Origin: Caballeronia terrestris
GTDB taxonomy: Bacteria > Pseudomonadota > Gammaproteobacteria > Burkholderiales > Burkholderiaceae
Assembly (NCBI RefSeq): GCF_001544515.1
Contig: NZ_FCOL02000030.1
Coordinates: 1 to 64,000, forward strand
Direction of reading: 5' to 3'
DNA: 64,000 nt
Part shown: piece by piece, positions 9,103-16,616 of the stretch
Position numbering within the stretch: position 1 is the first letter of the stretch
Layout of the letters: every line of letters starts with the position of its first letter
Program-made: the position numbers and the translations under genes
Notes under the pieces: model-generated
Databases searched by the model: none
The model's input: only the letters and a program-made list of their open reading frames with translations
Told to the model about the DNA's origin: nothing

Positions 9103-10572
9103 ATGCCCGCATTCGCACTGCAACGCCTCTACATCGGCGGCGCCCATGTCGACGCCACGAGCGGCGAGACATTCGACACACTCGATCCCGCAACCGGCGA
9201 AACGCTTGCGTCGGTGCAACAGGCGTCGGCTGCCGACATCGACCGCGCCGTACGATCCGCACGCGAAGGCCAGCGCGTGTGGGCCGCGATGACCGCGATG
9301 CAGCGCTCGCGCATCTTGCGGCGCGCAGTCGAGTTGCTGCGCGAGCGCAACGACGAACTCGCGGCGCTCGAAACACGCGACACGGGCAAGCCGATCGCGG
9401 AGACGAAGGCCGTCGACATCGTCACCGGCGCCGATGTGATCGAGTACTACGCGGGCCTCGCCACCGCGATCGAAGGCCAGCAGATTCCGCTGCGGCCCGA
9501 ATCGTTTGTCTATACGCGGCGTGAACCGCTCGGCGTGTGCGCGGGCATCGGCGCCTGGAACTATCCGATCCAGATCGCGTGCTGGAAGTCGGCGCCCGCA
9601 CTCGCGGCCGGCAACGCGATGATCTTCAAGCCGAGCGAGGTCACCCCGCTCACCGCGCTCAAGCTCGCGGAAATCTATAGCGAAGCGGGCGTGCCCGGCG
9701 GCGTGTTCAACGTCGTGCAAGGCGACGGACGCGTCGGCGCGATGCTCGCGGCGCATCCGGGGATCGCGAAGGTGTCCTTCACGGGCGGCGTCGATACGGG
9801 CAAGAAGGTGATGTCGCTCGCGGGCGGATCGACGCTCAAGGAAGTGACGATGGAACTCGGCGGCAAGTCGCCGCTCGTGATCTTCGACGACGCCAACCTC
9901 GGACGCGCCGCCGACATCGCGATGAGCGCCAACTTCTTCAGCTCGGGCCAGGTGTGCACGAACGGCACACGCGTGTTCGTGCAGCGCGCCGTGCTCGCGC
10001 GATTCGAAGCGCTCGTGCTCGAACGCGTGAAGCGGATTCGCATCGGCTCGCCGGCTGAACCGTCGACGAATTTCGGCCCGCTCGTCAGTGCGGCGCAGTT
10101 GCACAAGGTGCTGGGCTTCATCGAAAGCGGCAAGCAGGAAGGCGCACGGCTGATCGCGGGCGGCGCGCGTCTCACGGAAGGCGATTTCGCGCGCGGCCAG
10201 TACGTTGCGCCGACCGTCTTCACCGATTGCCGCGACGACATGCGCATCGTGCGCGAGGAAATCTTCGGCCCGGTGATGAGCATCCTCGCCTTCGACGACG
10301 AAGACGAAGTCATCGACCGCGCCAACGATACCGACTACGGACTCGCCGCCGGTGTCGTGACGGAGAACCTGTCGCGCGCGCATCGCGTGATCCATCGGCT
10401 CGAAGCGGGCATCTGCTGGATCAACACGTGGGGCGAATCGCCGGCGGAGATGCCGGTGGGCGGCTACAAGCAATCGGGCGTCGGCCGCGAGAACGGCTTA
10501 ACGACGCTCGAACACTACACGCGCATCAAGTCCGTGCAGGTCGAGCTCGGCCCCTATCAACCGGTGTTCTGA
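9103..10572 (+). CDS. betB: Betaine aldehyde dehydrogenase
   Basis: Oxidises betaine aldehyde to glycine betaine with NAD(P). The 489-residue protein has the aldehyde dehydrogenase catalytic Glu251 (MELGGKSPL) and Cys285 (SSGQVCTNGTRVFV), the Asn of AWNYPIQI, and the C-terminal VGGYKQSGVGRENG. Length is as in other BetB proteins. The ATG at 9103 is chosen over an upstream in-frame codon because AAGGAG lies at 9091-9096. It sits 22 bp after betI and 13 bp before betA. Confidence 0.96.
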   Translation: MPAFALQRLYIGGAHVDATSGETFDTLDPATGETLASVQQASAADIDRAVRSAREGQRVWAAMTAMQRSRILRRAVELLRERNDELAALETRDTGKPIAETKAVDIVTGADVIEYYAGLATAIEGQQIPLRPESFVYTRREPLGVCAGIGAWNYPIQIACWKSAPALAAGNAMIFKPSEVTPLTALKLAEIYSEAGVPGGVFNVVQGDGRVGAMLAAHPGIAKVSFTGGVDTGKKVMSLAGGSTLKEVTMELGGKSPLVIFDDANLGRAADIAMSANFFSSGQVCTNGTRVFVQRAVLARFEALVLERVKRIRIGSPAEPSTNFGPLVSAAQLHKVLGFIESGKQEGARLIAGGARLTEGDFARGQYVAPTVFTDCRDDMRIVREEIFGPVMSILAFDDEDEVIDRANDTDYGLAAGVVTENLSRAHRVIHRLEAGICWINTWGESPAEMPVGGYKQSGVGRENGLTTLEHYTRIKSVQVELGPYQPVF

Positions 10573-10585
10573 AGGAGTGTGTGCG

Positions 10586-12271
10586 ATGAGCGCGAACGAA
10601 TACGACTACATCATCGTGGGCGCGGGATCGGCGGGCAACGTGCTCGCCTCGCGACTGACCGAGGACGCGGATGTCACCGTGCTGCTGCTCGAAGCGGGCG
10701 GCCCGGACTATCGCTTCGACTTCCGCACGCAGATGCCGGCCGCGCTCGCGTTTCCGTTGCAGGGTCGCCGCTATAACTGGGCCTACGAAACCGATCCCGA
10801 GCCGCATATGAACAACCGCCGCATGGAGTGCGGGCGGGGCAAGGGGCTGGGCGGTTCCTCGCTGATCAACGGCATGTGCTATATCCGCGGCAATGCGCTC
10901 GATTACGACGGCTGGGCCGAGCGTAAAGGGCTGGAGAACTGGACCTACCTCGATTGCCTGCCGTATTTCCGCAAGGCCGAAACGCGCGACGTCGGCGCGA
11001 ATCCGTATCACGGCGGCGACGGTCCCGTTCACGTGACGACGAGCAAGCCCGGCAACAATCCGCTCTTCGCCGCGATGGTCGAGGCAGGCGTGCAGGCGGG
11101 CTATCCGCGCTCCGAAGACCTCAACGGCTATCAGCAGGAAGGCTTCGGCCCGATGGATCGTACGGTGACGGCGAAAGGCCGCCGCGCGAGCACGGCGCGC
11201 GGCTATCTGGATCGCGCGAAGCAGCGGCCGAACCTGACGATCGTGACGCATGCGGTGACGGATCGTGTGCTGTTCTCGGGCAAGCGCGCGATCGGCGTCG
11301 CGTATCTGCACAACAACGATCGCGTGAGCGCGCACGTGCGGCGCGAAGTGCTGGTGTGCAGCGGGGCGATTGCTTCGCCGCAACTGTTGCAACGCTCGGG
11401 CGTCGGACGCTCGACATGGCTGCGCGAATTCGACATCCCGCTCGTACTCGATCTGCCCGGCGTAGGTGAGAACCTGCAGGATCACCTTGAGATGTACATG
11501 CAGTACGAATGCAAGGAGCCGGTGTCGCTGTATCCGGCGCTCAAGTGGTGGAACCAGCCGGCGATCGGCCTTGAATGGATGCTGAACGGGACGGGAATCG
11601 GTGCGAGCAACCAGTTCGAGGCGGGCGGTTTCATCCGCACGCGCGACGACGACCTGTGGCCCAACATCCAGTATCACTTCCTCCCGGTCGCGATCAACTA
11701 CAACGGCTCGAATCCGATCGAGATGCACGGCTTCCAGGCGCACGTCGGGTCGATGCGTTCACCGAGCCGCGGCCGCGTGAAGCTCAAGTCGCGCGATCCG
11801 AACGCGCATCCGAGCATCCTTTTCAATTACATGGCGGACCCGCTCGACTGGCGCGAATTCCGCGACGCGATCCGCATCACGCGCGAGATAATGCGCCAGC
11901 CGGCGCTGCAGAAGTATCGCGGACGCGAGTTGCATCCGGGCGCGGACTTGACGACCGACGACCAGCTCGACGCCTTCGTTCGATCGCGTGCGGAGACGGC
12001 GTTCCATCCGTCGTGTTCGTGCAAGATGGGTTACGACGAGATGGCCGTCGTCGATGGCGAAGGGCGCGTGCACGGGCTGGAAGCGTTGCGCGTGGTCGAT
12101 GCGTCGATCATGCCGCAGATCACGACCGGCAATCTCAATGCACCGACGATCATGCTCGCAGAAAAGATCGCCGATCGCATTCGCGGACGCGAAACCCTGG
12201 CTCGCGTCGATACACCGTACTTCGTGGCGAATGGAGCGAAGGCGAGGAAGCGGGACTTTGCTGTCGTGTGA
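10586..12271 (+). CDS. betA: Choline dehydrogenase
   Basis: A FAD-dependent GMC-family enzyme of 561 residues that oxidises choline to betaine aldehyde at the membrane. Seen: the N-terminal dinucleotide fold IIVGAGSAGNVLASRL, the GMC signature around GRGKGLGGSSLINGMCYIRG, the catalytic His in FHPSCSCKMG and the C-terminal Asn region TTGNLNAPTIMLAEK. The start at 10586 follows AAGGAG (10572-10577); a GTG at 10577 is less likely. A terminator follows the stop. Confidence 0.96.
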   Translation: MSANEYDYIIVGAGSAGNVLASRLTEDADVTVLLLEAGGPDYRFDFRTQMPAALAFPLQGRRYNWAYETDPEPHMNNRRMECGRGKGLGGSSLINGMCYIRGNALDYDGWAERKGLENWTYLDCLPYFRKAETRDVGANPYHGGDGPVHVTTSKPGNNPLFAAMVEAGVQAGYPRSEDLNGYQQEGFGPMDRTVTAKGRRASTARGYLDRAKQRPNLTIVTHAVTDRVLFSGKRAIGVAYLHNNDRVSAHVRREVLVCSGAIASPQLLQRSGVGRSTWLREFDIPLVLDLPGVGENLQDHLEMYMQYECKEPVSLYPALKWWNQPAIGLEWMLNGTGIGASNQFEAGGFIRTRDDDLWPNIQYHFLPVAINYNGSNPIEMHGFQAHVGSMRSPSRGRVKLKSRDPNAHPSILFNYMADPLDWREFRDAIRITREIMRQPALQKYRGRELHPGADLTTDDQLDAFVRSRAETAFHPSCSCKMGYDEMAVVDGEGRVHGLEALRVVDASIMPQITTGNLNAPTIMLAEKIADRIRGRETLARVDTPYFVANGAKARKRDFAVV

Positions 12272-12284
12272 TGCGCATGCGAAA

Positions 12285-12310
12285 AGAGCCGCGAATTGCG
12301 GCTCTTTGTT
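12285..12310 (+). terminator. Rho-independent terminator after betA
   Basis: Stem AGAGCCGC (12285-12292) and GCGGCTCT (12298-12305) with loop GAATT, followed by TTGTT. The opposite side has AAAA, so it may also serve the convergent MFS gene ending at 12319. Confidence 0.85.
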
Positions 12311-12318
12311 TGATGAAG

Positions 12319-13749
12319 TCATTCGCGCACCGGACTCAGCACGCCGCCCGCTTCGGGCTCGACCGCTTCCGATACGAGCGTCTCTAAAGCCAGCCCGCGC
12401 GTCTCGATACCTAGCACCCACACAGCCGCCGCCGCGATCACGAAGCACATCGCGCCGAGCGAGAACACGCCGCCTTGTCCGAACACGGGCAGCACCACAC
12501 CTACCACATACGGTCCGATCAGCGAGCCAACGCGGCCGATCGCCGACGCGAAACCCGAACCCGTCGCGCGCGCGCCGGTGCCGTACAACTCGGGCGTGTA
12601 CGTGTAAAGAACGGCCCACATCGCGAAGAGAAAGAACTGCATCGCGAGGCCGGCGCAGATTAGCAGCGTCGGTGTTTCGGCGTGCAGCGCGGTCTGTCCG
12701 TACACGTAGGCCATCACTCCGCTGCCGACGAGCGATGCGATACACGTCGGCTTGCGTCCCCAGCGCTCGACGAGCCACGCCGCGCACAGAAACCCCGGAA
12801 TGCCGCCTAGCGAAATCAGCACCGTGTACAGCACCGACTTCGTCACGGCAAAGCCAGCCTGCTGCATCAGCGCGCCGAGCCACGACGTGAGCCCGTAGAA
12901 GCCGAGCAGCGCGAAGAACCACAGCATCCAGACCATCACCGTCCGCCGCCGATACGCCGCGCTCCAGATCTCGCGGAACGCGCCTGTGCCTTTGGGCGCA
13001 TGCGGCTCGCTCAGCATCGCGGGCGCGGGCAGTTCGCGCAAGCCGCGCGCCTTCATCACTTTCGCCTCGACGTCGGCGAGGATCGCGTCGGCTTCCGCGT
13101 GACGTCCGCGATGCTCCAGCCAGCGCGGCGACTCCGGCACGACGCGCCGCACGATCAGCACGAACACAGCCGGAATCGCGAGCAGCGCGAACTCGGTGCG
13201 CCAGCCGAACTGCGGCAGCACGAAATACGACACCACGCCCGACGCGATGAACCCGAGCGGCCAGAAGCCGTCCATCAACGCTATCAATCGTCCGCGCGAC
13301 GCTGCGGGCACGAACTCCGACAGCAAGGTCTGCGCGATCGGAAACTCCATGCCCATCCCGATGCCGAGCAGCACGCGATAGAAGATCAGCGCTTCGACGC
13401 TATGCGCCGTCGAGCAGAGATACGACGCGAGGCCCCATAGCACCATGCTCCACTGGAACACCGGACGCCGCCCGAAGCGGTCCGCGAGCAGTCCCGCGAC
13501 CGCCGCGCCGATCACCATGCCGAAGAAGCTCGCGCTCGCGACGAGCCCCGCCGTCGCGCTCGACAAGCCGAACTCCGTCTTGATCGAGCCGAGGACGAAG
13601 GTCATCGTGCCGAGATCGACGGAGTCGAAGAAGAACGCGACCGCGATGATGATGAAGATCGTGCGGTGATAGCCCGATAACGGCAGGCGCTCGAGCCGCG
13701 CGGCCGCGCTCGCGCGCAGCGGTGTATTCAATGGTGAAGCGACAGACAT
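12319..13749 (-). CDS. Major facilitator superfamily transporter
   Basis: A 476-residue, 12-helix MFS permease. The loop 2-3 motif is GLLADRFGRRPVF, the loop 8-9 counterpart is LVERWGRKP, and PESPRWLEHRGR in the central loop is typical of the sugar/aromatic-acid:proton symporter branch. The start follows GGGGATGAC. It is convergent with betA and not obviously part of a catabolic operon. The substrate cannot be read from sequence. Confidence 0.85.
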   Translation of the reverse strand: MSVASPLNTPLRASAAARLERLPLSGYHRTIFIIIAVAFFFDSVDLGTMTFVLGSIKTEFGLSSATAGLVASASFFGMVIGAAVAGLLADRFGRRPVFQWSMVLWGLASYLCSTAHSVEALIFYRVLLGIGMGMEFPIAQTLLSEFVPAASRGRLIALMDGFWPLGFIASGVVSYFVLPQFGWRTEFALLAIPAVFVLIVRRVVPESPRWLEHRGRHAEADAILADVEAKVMKARGLRELPAPAMLSEPHAPKGTGAFREIWSAAYRRRTVMVWMLWFFALLGFYGLTSWLGALMQQAGFAVTKSVLYTVLISLGGIPGFLCAAWLVERWGRKPTCIASLVGSGVMAYVYGQTALHAETPTLLICAGLAMQFFLFAMWAVLYTYTPELYGTGARATGSGFASAIGRVGSLIGPYVVGVVLPVFGQGGVFSLGAMCFVIAAAAVWVLGIETRGLALETLVSEAVEPEAGGVLSPVRE

Positions 13750-13892
13750 GTCATCCCCTCGTCGATGCGGACAGTACCGCGTGGATGTTCCGAACGATGT
13801 TCAACGCAATTCAGTAGACGCCGACATAAATCGGCCACATAGAAGAATTGCGCCATCGGGATGGAACGAGGACGACGGGGACACGCGGTTCG

Positions 13893-14984
13893 TCAGACCG
13901 GATTGGACGCGACGAAGTTTTTGAACGCCGAGTAAGCGGGATTCTTGACCATGTCGCCCGGCTTGATCAGGCCGTAGCGGGAATCGATGAGGCTATACAT
14001 CATCACGGATTGAATGTCGTACTTGTCCTTGAGCGACCGATACTGCGTGAGCGCCGTGGTCACGTAGTCCGCTGCGTCCTGCCCATAATCCTTGCCGCCA
14101 GTCCAGCCCCATTCCGTGAGCCAGATCGGCTTGCCGAAGGAATCCTTGAGGATCTGCAGGACATCCACGCACGCGCCGTCCTTCCAGCCGCACTGGATGT
14201 CGCCCGAGCTGTGATACCAGTGATACGTCGTGAAGTCCCAGCGCAAATACGACGCACCCGAGCGGCCGCTTGCCGTGCCATTGGGACTGATGCCGTTCCA
14301 CAGCATCTGCAGCGCGCCGTAAGCGAGCGGAATGCCGACGTTCACGCCGCAGTTGATCGACGCATCGACCGACTTTACGCCGTCGATCATGCCGCGGATC
14401 GCGCCGCGAAACGAGGGCCATTGGCCCGCGTCCCAGTTGTAGAAGTTGCTGCCGTCGCCGCCGGTTTTGAGCGACACGTCGAGCTCGTTCCCGCATTCGA
14501 TGTACCTCACGCGGCCCGCGAGCGGCTTCGTGCAGCGCACCGCAAGGTCGTACCCGAGCTGATAAGCCGCCGACTCCGAACTGTTCGAATCCCAATTGGC
14601 CGACATGGGGTTGAGCACGGGAAGAATCGCGACGCCGGCGTCGGCGAATGTCGTATCGAGGGCAAGCGCGAGGATCGATGCCATGCCGCCATCGGCGACG
14701 TCGCAGCGATAACACGTCACGCCGAGGTCCTTGAGAAGCGTGAGTTGCGTAGCCGGAGAAACCAGGCTGAGCAGGCCACTGGTCCACGCCAGGTGGCCGT
14801 TCATGCCGTAGAAATAGTCATGTGTCGGCGACACCGCTTTGGCGGTCGTTGCAAGAGCGCCGAGCGCATTGCCGCCGCTCATCTGCAGTGCCGCGCCACC
14901 TGCGCCCGCAAGCAAGGTCGAAAGAAATTTTCTGCGGTCGAATGGAGAGAGAGTTTCTTGCTGATCGAGTGTCTGGACGTTCAT
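13893..14984 (-). CDS. Tat-exported glycoside hydrolase (clan GH-A type)
   Basis: A 363-residue protein with a twin-arginine-like signal (FDRRKFLSTLLAGAGGAA, residues ~16-32) and a TIM-barrel hydrolase layout. The likely acid/base is Glu167 in YIECGNELDV (Asn-Glu pair) and the likely nucleophile is Glu291 in PIWLTEWGW, the usual pair in clan GH-A (the GH39/GH5 neighbourhood, as in biofilm hydrolases such as PslG). The start at 14984 puts the RR motif at the right distance; an upstream in-frame codon at 15050 would bury it. The Shine-Dalgarno site is weak. It has no polysaccharide genes around it, so the substrate is unknown. Confidence 0.78.
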   Translation of the reverse strand: MNVQTLDQQETLSPFDRRKFLSTLLAGAGGAALQMSGGNALGALATTAKAVSPTHDYFYGMNGHLAWTSGLLSLVSPATQLTLLKDLGVTCYRCDVADGGMASILALALDTTFADAGVAILPVLNPMSANWDSNSSESAAYQLGYDLAVRCTKPLAGRVRYIECGNELDVSLKTGGDGSNFYNWDAGQWPSFRGAIRGMIDGVKSVDASINCGVNVGIPLAYGALQMLWNGISPNGTASGRSGASYLRWDFTTYHWYHSSGDIQCGWKDGACVDVLQILKDSFGKPIWLTEWGWTGGKDYGQDAADYVTTALTQYRSLKDKYDIQSVMMYSLIDSRYGLIKPGDMVKNPAYSAFKNFVASNPV

Positions 14985-15278
14985 AGGCGTAGGTAAGTTA
15001 GGTGGCACGAACACTGTGGGGCAGTATAAGTGCGCCTTTTTTACCTCCACCGAGGCCTCTAAAATTTAAGAAAGAGCTTGTTCTACTCGTACCATATGAA
15101 TGAAAACATTTCTGAGTGACTGCGACGAGGAGGTTCTTTACCTACTGCATCGCAGCAAATCAAAATCACTAAACCGTTTTGACCGATATTGAGTGATGCG
15201 CATAGAGACGTAGTCGATCTTACCGCTACTTGCATGAGATGACAGGTTTAAACGACCTGTCAAATCGTCGACAAATGC
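14985..15278. other. AT-rich intergenic region with inverted repeat
   Basis: About 290 bp, distinctly AT-richer than its surroundings, with no ORF worth calling. It holds the upstream region of the hydrolase gene and, at 15241-15261, an inverted repeat GACAGGT...ACCTGTC starting 18 bp past the last gene of the sox operon. The repeat lacks a T tract, so terminator function is uncertain. Confidence 0.5.
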
Positions 15279-15551
15279 TTAGACACGCAAACGAGCACGC
15301 GCTGCGCCAGCCACACGCGCAAGCGTCTCCGCGCTAAGACGCGCCGCGATTGTCTTGACGTAGTCGTGGTGACGCGCTTCGAGGGGCGCATCGAGATACT
15401 GCGCATGCAGATAGCGAATCAACGCGATGCGCCGGTGCCTGAGCGCGATGCTTTGATCAAGCAACGCGATGGCAGCCTGCGCATCGCGTTGCTTGCACGC
15501 GAGTTCGGAAAGACGCGAAGTCTCAACCCGCGTCGACGGCATGACGTACAT
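15279..15551 (-). CDS. Hypothetical protein, 90 aa, last gene of the sarcosine operon
   Basis: A 90-residue protein beginning MYVMPSTRVETSRLSEL and ending ARARLRV, mostly helical and rich in Arg, Ala and Leu. I do not recognise a family. The codons favour G or C in the third position as in real neighbours. The ATG at 15551 (or 15542) overlaps the end of the FolB-like gene by 20-29 bp, which suggests translational coupling. It could be a small partner of the preceding aldolase; no function can be assigned. Confidence 0.6.
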   Translation of the reverse strand: MYVMPSTRVETSRLSELACKQRDAQAAIALLDQSIALRHRRIALIRYLHAQYLDAPLEARHHDYVKTIAARLSAETLARVAGAARARLRV

Positions 15552-15966
15552 CCGCGCGCATGCGCCACGCGTTGTAATCGGCGCGACGCCAGTCGAGTTC
15601 GATGCCGAGACGCCGCGTCCCTTCGCGGATCTTCGGCTTGTAGAGCATGAGCGTGACCGCATCGAGCGCGGGCCATTCGTCGAATGACAGCGCGGCGATT
15701 TCCACCGCGAGCATTTCGAGCAAGCGCGTATGCGGCTTCGTTTCGAGGAACGAGCTCACGCGTTCGCACCACGCTTCGTAGTCGATCAACTCGTGCGTCG
15801 CCGCTTCATCGGGCACGCCGCGATACAGCAGGCTCGCATCGATCGCGACCGGCTGCGGCGCACGGTGCTCGTGCGCGTGCAGACCGATGCGCGTCGACAC
15901 GACCAGCTCATCGACGACGATTCGCCAGCCGCGTCCTCCGGGCGACAAGGGCTCGAACGGCTTCAC
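15523..15966 (-). CDS. FolB-like protein (dihydroneopterin aldolase family)
   Basis: A 147-residue protein with the FolB/dihydroneopterin aldolase pattern: an early VDELVVSTRIGLHAHE stretch, the mid segment LIDYEAWCERVSSFLE, and LLEMLAVEIAAL before the C-terminal strand. The GTG start at 15966 overlaps the soxG stop (GTGA), with no better ATG in frame. Dihydroneopterin aldolase makes 6-hydroxymethyl-dihydropterin for folate. Sarcosine oxidase uses tetrahydrofolate as methyl acceptor, so placement here suggests a pterin or folate-linked role; a divergent function is possible. Confidence 0.72.
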   Translation of the reverse strand: MKPFEPLSPGGRGWRIVVDELVVSTRIGLHAHEHRAPQPVAIDASLLYRGVPDEAATHELIDYEAWCERVSSFLETKPHTRLLEMLAVEIAALSFDEWPALDAVTLMLYKPKIREGTRRLGIELDWRRADYNAWRMRADVRHAVDAG

Positions 15967-16616
15967 GACATCAGCGGCTCGGCCGCATCGAGCATGATCT
16001 TGACGAAGTAGTCGGCGAAACTGCGGCGGATGACGAGATCGAACGAATCGTCGCCCGTGGGCAGCAGCGTCAGCGACGCCTTGAAGTAATGGCTCTGCGC
16101 GCATTGCCCTTTGCCGAACAGCTTCGGATGCAGGTCGAGCGGGCAGCCGCGCGAAAGCACTTCACGCGTGCGCGTGCCGCTGATTTCGAGCACGGTATAG
16201 CCGCTGCCGATATCCACCGCGGAGGCGAACACACCCGCGAACGCCGCTACGAGCTTGCCCTGCAACGGCGCGGTTTGCGCGGCGTTGTGCGCGGTCGCGG
16301 AGCGCACGAGCCACTCGTCGGGGCCGAGCCACAGCATGTCGTAGCCGTTGCCCTGCGCGATGGTGTTGGGCTTCTCCGGCGGCCTGCAACCGATCACGCT
16401 TTCCACCGCGCTCACGAACGCGGCGTCGCGCGTATCGCCGCGCACGTTCACGAGTTCGAGGAACGGCCGCTCTGTCATGCGAAACGCCTTCGACTGCGTT
16501 GCCTGATGCTTCTTCAGCAGCGCATCGGCGCCCACGAGCGGCGACTCTTGCCACACACCCTGCCCGACGATGGCGCGATCCACGACCGTCGACGACCCTC
16601 TAGTTTCATTCCACAT
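15963..16616 (-). CDS. soxG: Sarcosine oxidase, gamma subunit
   Basis: A 217-residue subunit of heterotetrameric sarcosine oxidase, related to part of the T-protein/GcvT fold. Typical stretches are LGPDEWLVRS, VDIGSGYTVLEISG and SRGCPLDLHPKLFGKGQCAQSH. Start Met at 16616 overlaps the soxA stop by 11 bp. The gamma chain packs against the alpha chain in the enzyme. Confidence 0.9.
   Translation of the reverse strand: MWNETRGSSTVVDRAIVGQGVWQESPLVGADALLKKHQATQSKAFRMTERPFLELVNVRGDTRDAAFVSAVESVIGCRPPEKPNTIAQGNGYDMLWLGPDEWLVRSATAHNAAQTAPLQGKLVAAFAGVFASAVDIGSGYTVLEISGTRTREVLSRGCPLDLHPKLFGKGQCAQSHYFKASLTLLPTGDDSFDLVIRRSFADYFVKIMLDAAEPLMS

Noticed and set aside
15241..15261. Inverted repeat GACAGGT...ACCTGTC as terminator of the sox operon
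   Set aside because: No T tract follows on the minus strand and the stem is only 7 bp, so I keep it as an unassigned inverted repeat.
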